Below, piece after piece: positions 55,054 to 63,382 of a stretch of 64,000 bases of DNA. The first letter of the stretch is position 1; each line of letters starts with the position of its first letter. Position numbers and translations under genes: made by a program. The stretch covers positions 1 to 64,000 of the forward strand of contig JAJPWX010000131.1 of NCBI GenBank assembly GCA_021205755.1. The letters run 5' to 3'. The DNA is from Lachnospiraceae bacterium. Lineage in GTDB: Bacteria; Bacillota; Clostridia; Lachnospirales; Lachnospiraceae. Below the pieces are notes generated by a model. The model ran no database searches. It saw only the letters and a list, made by a program, of their open reading frames with translations, and was not told the origin of the DNA.

Positions 55054-55170
55054 ATGAAAATTTTCCAGCTTCGTGAAAATGATTGCAGAGACTATATTGT
55101 TGAATTAAAAATCATTCATTTCCCGAATATAAAGATTACATGGGAAGAATTGTTTGAAGAGATTGAATGA
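55054..55170 (+). CDS. possible small protein, 38 residues
   Basis: An ATG at 55054 after AGGGG opens a frame of 38 codons (begins MKIFQLRENDCRDYIVE, ends WEELFEEIE). It is rich in Glu, Ile and Lys and has no match that I know. It might be a gene remnant: a neighbouring frame continues with RLNDWFFYEDRIREK. It is bounded by terminators at 55003 and 55190. The surrounding 306-base gap between tsf and the NRPS-like gene holds nothing else. Confidence 0.3.
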   Translation: MKIFQLRENDCRDYIVELKIIHFPNIKITWEELFEEIE

Positions 55171-55189
55171 TTGGTTTTTCTATGAGGAT

Positions 55190-55225
55190 CGGATAAGGGA
55201 GAAAAATACTCCCTTATCCGATTTT
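55190..55225. terminator. perfect hairpin between tsf region and NRPS-like gene
   Basis: CGGATAAGGGAG (55190-55201) and CTCCCTTATCCG (55209-55220) pair over 12 bp, followed on the + strand by ATTTTG. It probably serves the convergent transcripts. Confidence 0.65.
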
Positions 55226-55268
55226 GCCATTATGAAGATGTCCAATACAGATTCTTTAGCAGCTTCGT

Positions 55269-58200
55269 TTAGCTTTCTGAGATATATCGTATCTCTCCCG
55301 GTATCAGCGCTTCCTCACAATGTTCGGCGAGATACGCGCGCAGCTTCTCCTGATCAGGTTCTTCGCTGCCGTAGATGTCCGCGGTAAGTACTAGCTGGTT
55401 CTTCTCGGCGTAGCGGACATAGGCTTCCGCATGGTGAATCCCCTCATAGGAGGTGAGAACGGTCTCCAGACGGTACAGGTCAAGGAAGTGCCGCCCTTTG
55501 ATGCCCTCGTGGATGACGGTCCTTCCGCCCCTCTCCAGCAGATCGATGGAGCCGTCCGGCAGGATGCGGGCGGTCTTTCCGGTCTGATAGAGGATGCCGG
55601 GACCGTAAGGGTTCGTGATCTGATCCAGATAACCTTCGGTCGGATAGTCCATGATGTAAAGCGCTCCCCAGGCGCCCAGCGGCTGTTTGCGGCAGGTTTC
55701 GTCAAAGACATAGGCTTTTACCTTTGTATCCGCGGAGACGGTAGGAATCAGGCTGTATCCTGCGGCCTCGTTGACCTCGCCAACCGTGGTATAATAATGC
55801 TTCGGGAAGAGCGACTGAGGCAGGTGGCCTTTCAGCCTGCGCACAGAGGATTCGTCCAGCATTGCTCTGGTGACGGCTTCCATGGCGACAAGGAAAAGCT
55901 CCAGCTGGCTGCCGTCGAAGCGGTTTTCCCAGTAGCGCAGCTCGTAGAAATAGCCTCGCTCGTCCGCCATGACCTGAAGGTGGAAGGGCAGGGAATCCAG
56001 TTGTACCGGTTCGCGCGTCAGAGGCTCACCGCCGATCTCTTCCACGTGCAGCAGATCGCCCTGGTACTGGAAGAACATTTCGTCCGCATGCAGGGTGGAG
56101 ATGTAGCAGTTCATGGTATCCATGATCTGGTGTGCCGATTTCTTCAGCAGCTCCGGTACTGTCTCGTGCGGGACATTGGTATAGCGGAAAAAGTAGGTCA
56201 GGAACAGGGGGCCGGCGATCCTCGCCCAGCGGCTGTCCGTTCGTCCGCTGTGGATGCTGCTGCTGACCACATCCTTCTCATTGCTGAAGATGCCGACCGT
56301 ATAGTTGAATGCGGTCAGAAAGAGCACGTTTTCGGATACCGCGTTTTCCCGGCAGAAAGCGAGCAGCTTCTTTTTCGTCAGGCTGGAAAAGCGGCCTTTC
56401 AGAGAAGCATTCTGACCGGCTTCGAGGTCATGGCAGTCCCGTCTGGTGAGGATGCTTTTGCGAATCCGGAAGTCCTTCATCAGAGTCTGGAAATACTTCT
56501 CGTTTTCTGTCCGCAAACCGTCGGCATCGCGTTTTTTCTCATCCAGAATGTATTCATAGAAAGAGTAAGTCTCTTTTTCCACCGGCTGTCCCTGGTATAG
56601 GGCGTCAAGATCCTCAAAAAGTACGTGCATGGTCGTTCCGTCGCCGACAATGTGTGCGAGATCAAAAAACAGATAATTTGCGGAATCCGTTTCGTAAATC
56701 GCAATGTGGTACAGCGGCTCATTCGGCGTGTACATATAGGGAACAAGCAGAGTCTCTCTTGTTTTTGCCCATTCGTCGTCGCTGAGCTTTACGATGGGTA
56801 TGTCAATCTTGCGGCTGTCGTCGCGGAAGTTTTTGAAAGCCCCCTCGTGGAACTGGACGATATTTTTCATGGCCGGGTGTACGTCAAACAAATCCTCGAT
56901 TGCTTTTTTCAGCCGGGGCAGGTCGATTTTGCTTCCGAGCCGGAAGAAGTAAGGCAGATTCGCAGTGGTATTTCCGCGCACAACGTACGCGAAGTAAAGC
57001 TGGAGATTCGTGAGCGGATAAATCTCACGCGGCGTGTAGTCGATCGATTCGCGCTCCCGGGACTGCAGGCAGAGCGCTTTCAGTTTTTCTACGGTGGTGT
57101 TGTTCATCAGCTCGTTCAAGGTGATGGAAAACTGCAGCTTCTCATACAGATCTGCCAGCAGCATGACGCTGCCCATGGAATCCAGCCCGGCTTCATAGAT
57201 GTCGGTATCAATGCCGAAACGGCTGTGGCCGAGCTGCGCGGCAATCATATCATAAATCTGCTGCTGAAGCTCATTCTCCGGCTTGAGGGCGCTTGTCTCT
57301 GTCTCCAGATGGCTCTTTTTCTGTTCAAAATAATGGCTGCGCAGGATCTTTCTGGAAGAAGTTTTCGGGAAAGGCGTATCCCGCAGAGTGAAGCGCGAGA
57401 TTTTCTTATAAGAAGGAAGATCCTGGTTGCGCCGGTTGATAATTTCAGATATGGCAGAGTGGATATCCTGGACGCTGGCCGCGTCTGCGTATTTAAAATT
57501 CGGGAAGACTTCGGCCACAATGGCGTCATCCTCGCCATACACGAGAATTTCTTCGATCAGCTGCTCTCCCTCAAAGAGATTTTCCAGCTGCTCCGGCGCA
57601 ACATTTTCTCCATTGCTAAGGACGATCAGATTCTTCTTGCGGCCGGTGAGCCAGAGAAAACCGTCCTCATCGACATAACCAAGGTCTCCGGTGCAAAGCC
57701 AGCCGTCCTCGGTCATGACCTCAGCGGTGCGCTCCGGCTCCTTATAATACCCCATCATCACGGACGGACTTTTGACCTGAATTTCGCCCTTGACAATGCG
57801 TACCTGGCAGCCTCTCACGATCCGTCCGACAGAAGAAACCTTGTCAGGGCGGTTCCAGTCCGCGGAGGCGATTTTCGGCGCGCATTCGGACATACCGTAG
57901 CCCTGTGCGATCGGTACGCCGATCCGCCAGAAATTGGCGGCAAGCTCCGGCGCGAGATAGCCGCCGCCGGTCGTGATCTGGCGCATATTTTTTCCAAGAA
58001 CCTCGGAACGGATTTCAAAGATAGAGCGCTTCGGATCCTGCCTGGAAAGCAGGGCAATGCGGTTGTACAGAGCCTTTGCGATCATCGGGACAACGCGCAT
58101 CTCGGTGGGCGCGAACAGCTTCAGATGCTCAGAAAGACGGGTCATATCCTGATTTAGAGCCAGAACACTGCCGTAGCGAAGGGTGGAAAGAACATCGCAG

Positions 58201-58874
58201 TTGATACAGAAAACATGGTGAATCGGCAGGACGTTGAGCAGAACCCGGTTCTGGGCGTCGTCATCCGCGTCCGCGTTGAAAACATTGTCGATCAGATTCG
58301 CGTTGGAGAGCATGACGCCCTTGCTTTTGCCGGTGGTTCCGGAGGTGAAAAGCACCATCGCGCAGTCTTTTTCCCGCACATCCGCCGGGATGGCCTGTCC
58401 TTTATACGCGGTCAGAATGCCGTCCAGACAGGGTACATGCTTGCCGTGCTGCAGGGAAATATAGGAGGTGACGGTCGGACAGAGCGGACGGGCGCCCTCT
58501 ACGACTGAATGATGCTCCCAGTCATAAAACAGGATATCAACATCGGAGCGGTTCAGGCAATCTGCCAGTCCCTGATAATCCAGCTGGACATCCAGCGGGA
58601 TCACAACATTTCCGTGACTCATAACGCCAAGGAGAACGGTCAGATATTCGTGGCTGCTGCCGCCTAAGATGGCGACGCGCATTTTGCGGCCAACCGTCTG
58701 ATCCTGTGCTTCCAGCCACGCGGAAAACGCGTCGCATTCCTCCATGAAGGTCCGGTAAGAGACCTCGTGCAGGACATCCTGCGTTTCGTAGCGCAGAAAA
58801 ATCCGGCTGTTGTATTCCCGGCCTGCGTTATGTAACAGATCGTAGATCGTTTTTGTCTGGTTTTTTGATATCAT
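55269..58874 (-). CDS. NRPS-like protein: adenylation, carrier, condensation, partial adenylation
   Basis: 1201 residues. An AMP-forming adenylation domain (about 1-535) has LFTSGTTGKSKG (about 175), YGMSECAP, TGDLGYVDEDGFLWLTGR and the late Lys in PKTSSRKILR. A carrier domain follows with the phosphopantetheine Ser in AGLDSMGS (about 565). A condensation-type domain (about 615-1040) has AHIVGDG (about 741), keeping the catalytic second His of HHxxxDG. The last 150 residues resemble only the C-terminal lobe of a second A domain: YQTGKTARILPDGSIDLLER and a MIP-like ALIPGEIRYI; its ATP-binding core is missing. Start ATG 58874 follows GAGGA. No thioesterase, tailoring or phosphopantetheinyl transferase gene is near, so it may make a simple acyl or aminoacyl conjugate. 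Confidence 0.88.
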   Translation of the reverse strand: MISKNQTKTIYDLLHNAGREYNSRIFLRYETQDVLHEVSYRTFMEECDAFSAWLEAQDQTVGRKMRVAILGGSSHEYLTVLLGVMSHGNVVIPLDVQLDYQGLADCLNRSDVDILFYDWEHHSVVEGARPLCPTVTSYISLQHGKHVPCLDGILTAYKGQAIPADVREKDCAMVLFTSGTTGKSKGVMLSNANLIDNVFNADADDDAQNRVLLNVLPIHHVFCINCDVLSTLRYGSVLALNQDMTRLSEHLKLFAPTEMRVVPMIAKALYNRIALLSRQDPKRSIFEIRSEVLGKNMRQITTGGGYLAPELAANFWRIGVPIAQGYGMSECAPKIASADWNRPDKVSSVGRIVRGCQVRIVKGEIQVKSPSVMMGYYKEPERTAEVMTEDGWLCTGDLGYVDEDGFLWLTGRKKNLIVLSNGENVAPEQLENLFEGEQLIEEILVYGEDDAIVAEVFPNFKYADAASVQDIHSAISEIINRRNQDLPSYKKISRFTLRDTPFPKTSSRKILRSHYFEQKKSHLETETSALKPENELQQQIYDMIAAQLGHSRFGIDTDIYEAGLDSMGSVMLLADLYEKLQFSITLNELMNNTTVEKLKALCLQSRERESIDYTPREIYPLTNLQLYFAYVVRGNTTANLPYFFRLGSKIDLPRLKKAIEDLFDVHPAMKNIVQFHEGAFKNFRDDSRKIDIPIVKLSDDEWAKTRETLLVPYMYTPNEPLYHIAIYETDSANYLFFDLAHIVGDGTTMHVLFEDLDALYQGQPVEKETYSFYEYILDEKKRDADGLRTENEKYFQTLMKDFRIRKSILTRRDCHDLEAGQNASLKGRFSSLTKKKLLAFCRENAVSENVLFLTAFNYTVGIFSNEKDVVSSSIHSGRTDSRWARIAGPLFLTYFFRYTNVPHETVPELLKKSAHQIMDTMNCYISTLHADEMFFQYQGDLLHVEEIGGEPLTREPVQLDSLPFHLQVMADERGYFYELRYWENRFDGSQLELFLVAMEAVTRAMLDESSVRRLKGHLPQSLFPKHYYTTVGEVNEAAGYSLIPTVSADTKVKAYVFDETCRKQPLGAWGALYIMDYPTEGYLDQITNPYGPGILYQTGKTARILPDGSIDLLERGGRTVIHEGIKGRHFLDLYRLETVLTSYEGIHHAEAYVRYAEKNQLVLTADIYGSEEPDQEKLRAYLAEHCEEALIPGEIRYISES

Positions 58875-58940
58875 AGAAAAATCCTCACTTATTGTTGCTA
58901 TATGCAAAAAATAGTAATTTAATAACTTGTTTCCGTTGCC

Positions 58941-58969
58941 ACTATAGCAAGAACGGAGGGGCTTTTCAA
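58941..58969 (-). promoter_or_regulatory. promoter of the NRPS-like gene
   Basis: On the minus strand: TTGAAA (58969-58964), a 17-base spacer and TATAGT (58946-58941), 67 bases before the start codon. Confidence 0.65.
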
Positions 58970-59098
58970 GTGTTTTTCGAATGAAAACGGAATAGACTTT
59001 ATTTGTACCGTATGGTACAATTCCAAAGATGAGACGTAAAGTATTCAGAATGGTGACGGAAAAATCTGCGGATGGCAACGGAAAGGAATGAGAATACT

Positions 59099-60067
59099 AT
59101 GATTCAGGAGATAGGAAAGCACAGATTTCATAATGAATATCAGCCCTGCGCGCAGCCAAAGACGGAAAGCAGGGTTTTGTTCTATCGGGGAAGGGAAATC
59201 TTTGTAAAGCGTGAGGAGGATTCAATTTCCTTTCTGAGCTATGAGGAAGTTATGCGCGTCTGCCCTTATCCGGATGAGGAAGCGACCTTTTTGTTTACGA
59301 TTGACGGAACGGACTATTTTCTGTTCCGGAAGTTTGGAGAAGAGAAGATTGATCTTTCCCGTTTCAGGCGCACGGAGCCGGATGAGCATCAGGGGCATGG
59401 CAGCATGGAAAGCGAGGATTGTTCCAGCAGCTTTGAGGTGTCATTATGGAATGCGGATGGTCTGCCGGAATTATTCCCGGGTTATTCCTGGGAAAAGATT
59501 GAACTTATGCGTACCACAGGGTCAAAAGAGGCGGCCTTCGCGGGCGTTACGGGGATGCAGCTTTATGGCTGGTACAAAAGCCGCCGCTTTTGTCCGGCAT
59601 GCGGCAGACGTATGGTTCACTCGGAAAAGGAGCGCATGATGCACTGCGAAGCCTGCGGACAGATGGAATATCCGAAAATCTGTCCGGCCGTGATCGTTGG
59701 TGTGACCTGTAAGGATAAAATCCTGCTTACCAAATACGCCGGACGTACCTTCAAAAAATATGCGCTGATCGCCGGCTTTGCGGAAATCGGTGAGACGATC
59801 GAGGAGACCGTGGAGCGCGAGGTGATGGAAGAGGTTGGGCTGAAGGTCAAAAACATTCGCTACTACAAAAGCCAGCCCTGGTCTTTTACAGATACACTTT
59901 TGATGGGCTTCTTTGCGGAAGTGGATGGGGACAGTGATATTATCCTGGATGAGACGGAGCTCTCGGAAGGCAAATGGTGTACGCGCGACGAGGTGCCAGA
60001 GAATGACGGTGTGAGCCTGACGCGGGAAATGATGAGTGTATTTAAGTATCAGCGGATTCCATTCTGA
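59099..60067 (+). CDS. nudC: NAD+ diphosphatase NudC
   Basis: A Nudix hydrolase that cleaves NAD(H) and, in studied members, removes NAD caps from RNA. 322 residues: an N-terminal domain, a four-Cys zinc ribbon (CPACGRR and CEACGQMEYPKICPAV, about 165-195) and the Nudix box GFAEIGETIEETVEREVMEEVGL (about 222-244), then the SQPWSFTDTLLMGF motif that is typical of NudC. The start is taken at ATG 59099; an ATG at 59072 is also in frame. It is divergent from the NRPS-like gene and followed by the ThrE-type exporter. Confidence 0.93.
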   Translation: MIQEIGKHRFHNEYQPCAQPKTESRVLFYRGREIFVKREEDSISFLSYEEVMRVCPYPDEEATFLFTIDGTDYFLFRKFGEEKIDLSRFRRTEPDEHQGHGSMESEDCSSSFEVSLWNADGLPELFPGYSWEKIELMRTTGSKEAAFAGVTGMQLYGWYKSRRFCPACGRRMVHSEKERMMHCEACGQMEYPKICPAVIVGVTCKDKILLTKYAGRTFKKYALIAGFAEIGETIEETVEREVMEEVGLKVKNIRYYKSQPWSFTDTLLMGFFAEVDGDSDIILDETELSEGKWCTRDEVPENDGVSLTREMMSVFKYQRIPF

Positions 60068-60176
60068 AAGCAGCAGTTGAGTATTTGAAACTGCGAAGCT
60101 TTATTCCCGTGAAGCAGAGCGGCTGGATGAGACAGGAGATATATGTAACATTGGAAAGGAAACAAAGAGAACAATT

Positions 60177-61406
60177 ATGGATTACGAAGCTTTGCTGGAC
60201 CTGGCGACAGAGCTGGGATATCAGCTTGCAATGAATGGAGCGGAAACATTTCGAATAGAAGAGAGTATTGTCCGGATCCTGAAATCCTACGGTGCCCGGG
60301 CGGAGGCGTTTGCAATTCCCAACTGCCTGACGGTCAGTATCCGCACGCCGGACGGAAATGCCCTGACCCGTATGCGTCGGATTGGCTATCATGGGAACAA
60401 TCTGGACGGCGTGGAGAAGCTGAGCAATCTCAGCCGCAGAATTTGTCTGGAAAAGCCGGAACCGGCGCTTATAGAGCGCTGGCTGGAGGAGACAAAGAAG
60501 CAGCGTCAGGAATTTTCCTGGCCTGTCAGACTGCTTGGCAGCTTTCTGGGAGCGGGCGGGTTTTCCATTCTTTTCGGCGGAACATGGCGGGACGCCCTGT
60601 GCGCAGGCGTCTGCGGCCTGTTCATTGGAGTGATTGATACGATCCTGGACTGCTTTCACGCAAACCCATTTTTCCGTACAATCCTTGCGGCCTTTCTTAT
60701 GGCTGTTCCCGCTTATGCTATGGGAGCATACGGCCTTGCAGACAATGCAGATGCGGTTGTCATTGGAGCGCTGATGCTCTTGGTTCCGGGATTGCTTTTT
60801 ACCAATGCCATGCGGGATATTATTTTCGGCGATACTAATTCCGGCACCAACCGGATTGTACAGGTTTTTCTGATTGCAGCCGCAATTGCATTGGGCACGG
60901 GTGCCGCCTGGAATGTGGCAGAAACGCTGTGGGGGACGCCGCTTGCTGCGTTGACTTGTGGGTATCCGTATTTATTTCAAGCCGTGGCTTGCTTCATCGC
61001 CTGTGCAGGATTTTCCATCCTGTTTAACATCCATGGAATGGGTACTTTGCTTTGTTGCCTGGGCGGAGTGCTTTGCTGGTCCATTTATTTTTTCGCCCTG
61101 CGCTTTGGCAGCACAGATCTGATGGCTTACTTTATGGCCTCCGTGTTTGCTGCGGCTTATTCGGAAATTATGGCCCGAATTCGCAAATTTCCGGCGATTT
61201 CCTATCTGGTGGTATCGATTTTTCCGCTCATTCCTGGGGCAAGCGTGTATTATACGATGAATTACATTGTGCGTCAGGAGATGGAAAATGTTTATGGACA
61301 GGGACTGTATACCGTTGCCGTCGCCGGAATCATCGCGGTCGCGATTCTGATGGTATCAACGATTGCGCGGTGGGGGAGCTTGAAAAGTTTAGCCTTTAGC
61401 AGATAA
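60177..61406 (+). CDS. ThrE-type threonine/serine exporter, one-chain form
   Basis: 409 residues. The N-terminal cytoplasmic hydrolase-like domain of the ThrE/YjjP family (LLDLATELGYQLAMNGAETFRIEES, about 5-115) is followed by about ten membrane helices; the last five form the YjjB-type (DUF3815) half, joined here with the YjjP-type (DUF1212) half. Conserved points are GAETFR, RRI, VPGLLFTNAMRDIIFGDTNSGTNR and FPLIPGASVYYTM. Characterised relatives export threonine and serine, or succinate. ATG 60177 follows GGAAAGGAAAC. It could share a transcript with nudC (110-base gap). Confidence 0.9.
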   Translation: MDYEALLDLATELGYQLAMNGAETFRIEESIVRILKSYGARAEAFAIPNCLTVSIRTPDGNALTRMRRIGYHGNNLDGVEKLSNLSRRICLEKPEPALIERWLEETKKQRQEFSWPVRLLGSFLGAGGFSILFGGTWRDALCAGVCGLFIGVIDTILDCFHANPFFRTILAAFLMAVPAYAMGAYGLADNADAVVIGALMLLVPGLLFTNAMRDIIFGDTNSGTNRIVQVFLIAAAIALGTGAAWNVAETLWGTPLAALTCGYPYLFQAVACFIACAGFSILFNIHGMGTLLCCLGGVLCWSIYFFALRFGSTDLMAYFMASVFAAAYSEIMARIRKFPAISYLVVSIFPLIPGASVYYTMNYIVRQEMENVYGQGLYTVAVAGIIAVAILMVSTIARWGSLKSLAFSR

Positions 61407-61480
61407 GGAACGGTTGTTATAAAATTCCAACATAAATTTTACAGGAATGTGCAGACTAAGGTAGAGAGAAAATAACAGAT

Positions 61481-61520
61481 GACAGGAAATTAAGCCTGTC
61501 AGAAAGGCGGCTTTCTACCA
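61481..61520 (+). promoter_or_regulatory. tandem hairpins in the leader of the small membrane protein gene
   Basis: TGACAGG/CCTGTCA with an 8-base loop ends at about 61500, and AGAAAG-GCGG-CTTTCT (61501-61516) follows directly, 4 bases before the ATG. The second hairpin includes the likely ribosome binding site AAGGCGG, so it could limit translation. Confidence 0.4.
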
Positions 61521-61907
61521 ATGAAGAATCGATTTATTCGCTGCGGGATGTATGGGTGGTGTCTGGAGGTGCTCTGGACGGGACTGCATTCCCTTGCACA
61601 TCATGATCCGAAGCTGATGGGGTTTTCTTCCCTGCATATGTTTCCGATTTATGGACTGGCCTCTCTGATTGCACCGCTCTCGGGCGCTTTGAAGCGGTTT
61701 AATACCTTTACGAGAGGCCTGATTTACATGGTCGGCATTTTCGCGGTCGAATATTCCTCCGGGATGTGGCTGAAAAAGAGAGATCAGTGTCCCTGGGATT
61801 ATAGCGATTCCCCTTACCAGGTGAATGGGGTGATTCGACTTGATTACGCGCCGATCTGGTTTCTGACCGGGCTGTTTTTTGAAAGGGCGGGAAAAGCGGG
61901 GGAATAA
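61521..61907 (+). CDS. small membrane protein of the CmpB-like putative ABC permease family
   Basis: 128 residues with four hydrophobic segments: MFPIYGLASLIAPLSG, FTRGLIYMVGIFAVEYSSG and PIWFLTGLFFE among them. The pattern GLHSL...SLHMFPIYG...EYSSGMWL...CPWDYS...VNGVIRLDYAP is typical of the PF06541 family, named after a doubtful ABC-permease link; the function is unknown. ATG 61521 lies after a hairpin. Its last 64 bases overlap the 3' end of the convergent glutamate-cyclase-like gene. Confidence 0.82.
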   Translation: MKNRFIRCGMYGWCLEVLWTGLHSLAHHDPKLMGFSSLHMFPIYGLASLIAPLSGALKRFNTFTRGLIYMVGIFAVEYSSGMWLKKRDQCPWDYSDSPYQVNGVIRLDYAPIWFLTGLFFERAGKAGE

Positions 61908-62767
61908 CCATGCTTTTCCCGCTTTAATCTAGTGATTTGCCGAAGCAAATCAATGATTTCATGCTCGATCTCAGACGGAAAACCGTTCACGCTGGGGATG
62001 GGCTGTTTTGTGACACCGTCCACACAGCCGAGCGAAACGATCCGGCAGAGGTAGCCGGATATGGTTTCGTAAGAAGGAAAGAGCGGCTGCTCCTGCAGAA
62101 GATCCAGATAAGCGACCAGTGCATAGGCTCCCCAGTTTGAGGTGGTAGCAATGATCAATTCATCGACCGTGATTTCGCAGGGGATGAGCGAAAGCTTTTC
62201 AGAAATCACATCTTTGAGGTTTCCCATTCCGATTTCATTGCCGCCATCTCCGATCCCGATGGTGAGTATATGGGCGGAGGACGCAAGCTCAAACATGGTG
62301 TCAATGTGAGCAGTCTGCTCGGAGATACTGACACCTCTCATGTTCGCGTATTCATGGTTCTGGTTTCTGCCGCAGCGTTCTACGGAAATCAGGCACACTG
62401 GGTGAAAGTGATCTATGAGACTCTGATACCAGGCTGTGTTTGCGTGTACTCCCACATAGAGGACAAAAATACCTTCCGGTTCAAACAGGCCGTCGCAGAT
62501 GCGGTCTGTTATGATGATGGGGGTAAATCCAAGCTTTTTGAGAGCCAGCGCGATGCTTAAAGCGCCTAGTGGGCCGTCTGTTTCCGCATGCCCGGCCACA
62601 TAAAACCCGGTCGTGAGAAAAACGGTTCCGCGCTCCAGCGAAAGAAGGCGTTCGGCAGCTTTTTTGCAGTAGGCTGTTTCAAGATATTCCTTTAGCTGTG
62701 ACATCCCGCGTCCGGAGTAGCGCAGCACAATGTCTTCGATGGTGTTTGACGGTAGGTTTGTGTTCAT
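61844..62767 (-). CDS. glutamate cyclase domain protein (DUF4392)
   Basis: 307 residues of the DUF4392 family, to which D-glutamate cyclase (forms 5-oxo-D-proline) belongs. Visible blocks are TGFYVAGHAETDGPLGALSIALALKKLG, SVERCGRNQNHEYANMRG, TIGIGDGGNEIGMGN and a late TTSNWGAYAL. Start ATG 62767 has GGAGA nearby. The last 64 bases overlap the small membrane protein gene on the other strand. Directly upstream lies a broken 5-oxoprolinase (pxpA) end. DUF4392 and pxp genes are functionally linked through 5-oxoproline, so this may be the survivor of a larger catabolic operon. Confidence 0.8.
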   Translation of the reverse strand: MNTNLPSNTIEDIVLRYSGRGMSQLKEYLETAYCKKAAERLLSLERGTVFLTTGFYVAGHAETDGPLGALSIALALKKLGFTPIIITDRICDGLFEPEGIFVLYVGVHANTAWYQSLIDHFHPVCLISVERCGRNQNHEYANMRGVSISEQTAHIDTMFELASSAHILTIGIGDGGNEIGMGNLKDVISEKLSLIPCEITVDELIIATTSNWGAYALVAYLDLLQEQPLFPSYETISGYLCRIVSLGCVDGVTKQPIPSVNGFPSEIEHEIIDLLRQITRLKREKHGYSPAFPALSKNSPVRNQIGA

Positions 62768-62828
62768 GCCCGTTTCTCCTATATCCTGCTTTGTCTGCTA
62801 ATGCTTGCCACGAAAAACGGATTTCGGC

Positions 62829-63000
62829 CTATGCGCAGGAGATCACGTTGTCCATCGGCATGGGTGTAATGCCCTCCGCCTTAAGTGCATCGCGGATGCT
62901 TTTCGCGAAGGCAAGCGCTGCCGGATTGTCGCCGTGGATGCAGACAGAATCTGCTTCCACTGTGTTTGCGGAAATTATCCGGGTGGCCTTTACTAATTTT
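62829..63000 (-). pseudogene. pxpA: C-terminal remnant of 5-oxoprolinase subunit A (PxpA/LamB-YcsF)
   Basis: The minus-strand frame that ends at the TAG at 62829-62831 reads SVCIHGDNPAALAFAKSIRD and ends in MPMDNVISCA. This is the PxpA C terminus, where CIHGDNP is a conserved motif. Only about 55 residues remain of roughly 250; the frame runs into unrelated DNA near 63000. It is upstream of the glutamate-cyclase-like gene in the same orientation, as in intact 5-oxoproline clusters. Confidence 0.75.
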
Positions 63001-63002
63001 GA

Positions 63003-63140
63003 GATCACTGGCGGCGGTCGGTATGAATCCGGTAGAGACCGCGGAGCTTCTGGAAATCATCAACAACATTCGCTCCGGCTTTGGTATTTCGGTTCTTTTG
63101 ATTGAGCATGATATGGCTCTGGTTTCAAAGAATTATAATG
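63003..63140 (+). pseudogene. remnant of a branched-chain amino acid ABC ATPase (LivG-like)
   Basis: The + frame reads AAVGMNPVETAELLEIIN and then GISVLLIEHDMALVSKN. AAGMNP and LLIEHDM are hallmarks of LivG-type ATPases, just after Walker B. Nothing of the N-terminal ATPase (Walker A, signature) is present, and the frame drifts into non-homologous sequence at about 63140. It abuts the pxpA remnant head-on, marking a deletion or rearrangement junction near 63000. Confidence 0.7.
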
Positions 63141-63183
63141 CGTTTCCTTTCAGAAAAAGTTTCGAAGTTTAGAAAAATTTAAG

Positions 63184-63212
63184 TTGACGCAAAACGAATG
63201 TTTTGGTAAAAT
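63184..63212 (+). promoter_or_regulatory. strong promoter with no gene downstream
   Basis: TTGACG (63184-63189), a 17-base spacer and TAAAAT (63207-63212). The only thing downstream before the convergent tat gene is a long hairpin with a T tract. Confidence 0.6.
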
Positions 63213-63218
63213 TAACGA

Positions 63219-63343
63219 CAAGTAGAAGAAATATAAAAATTTTTTCGGCTAAAAAGACAGAGACGTGCAAGAAGAGAGGCTTCATTCCTATCCTGTTTCA
63301 GGAGAAATGAGAGCTGGTCGCTTCTTGTACGTCTCTCTTTTTT
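63219..63343 (+). ncRNA. candidate small RNA ending in a long stem and terminator
   Basis: From the start expected from the promoter at 63184, a transcript of about 125 bases would form a 16-bp stem (63259-63274 with 63321-63336, one G-T wobble) enclosing an inner TTCATT...CCTG-TTT-CAGG...AATGAG hairpin, and end at TTTTTT (63338-63343). On the minus strand the same stem is followed by GTCTTTTT, so it also fits a bidirectional terminator for the tat gene. A terminator with such long arms and its own promoter suggests a small RNA, but this is an inference. Confidence 0.45.
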
Positions 63344-63382
63344 GGTAATAGTTCAGAACAGCCATCCTGATAAAGAAAACTT

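Noticed and set aside
56625-58157. 510-residue open frame on the plus strand inside the NRPS-like gene
   Set aside because: The minus-strand frame carries clear A, T and C domain motifs; this one matches nothing and is a codon-bias shadow.
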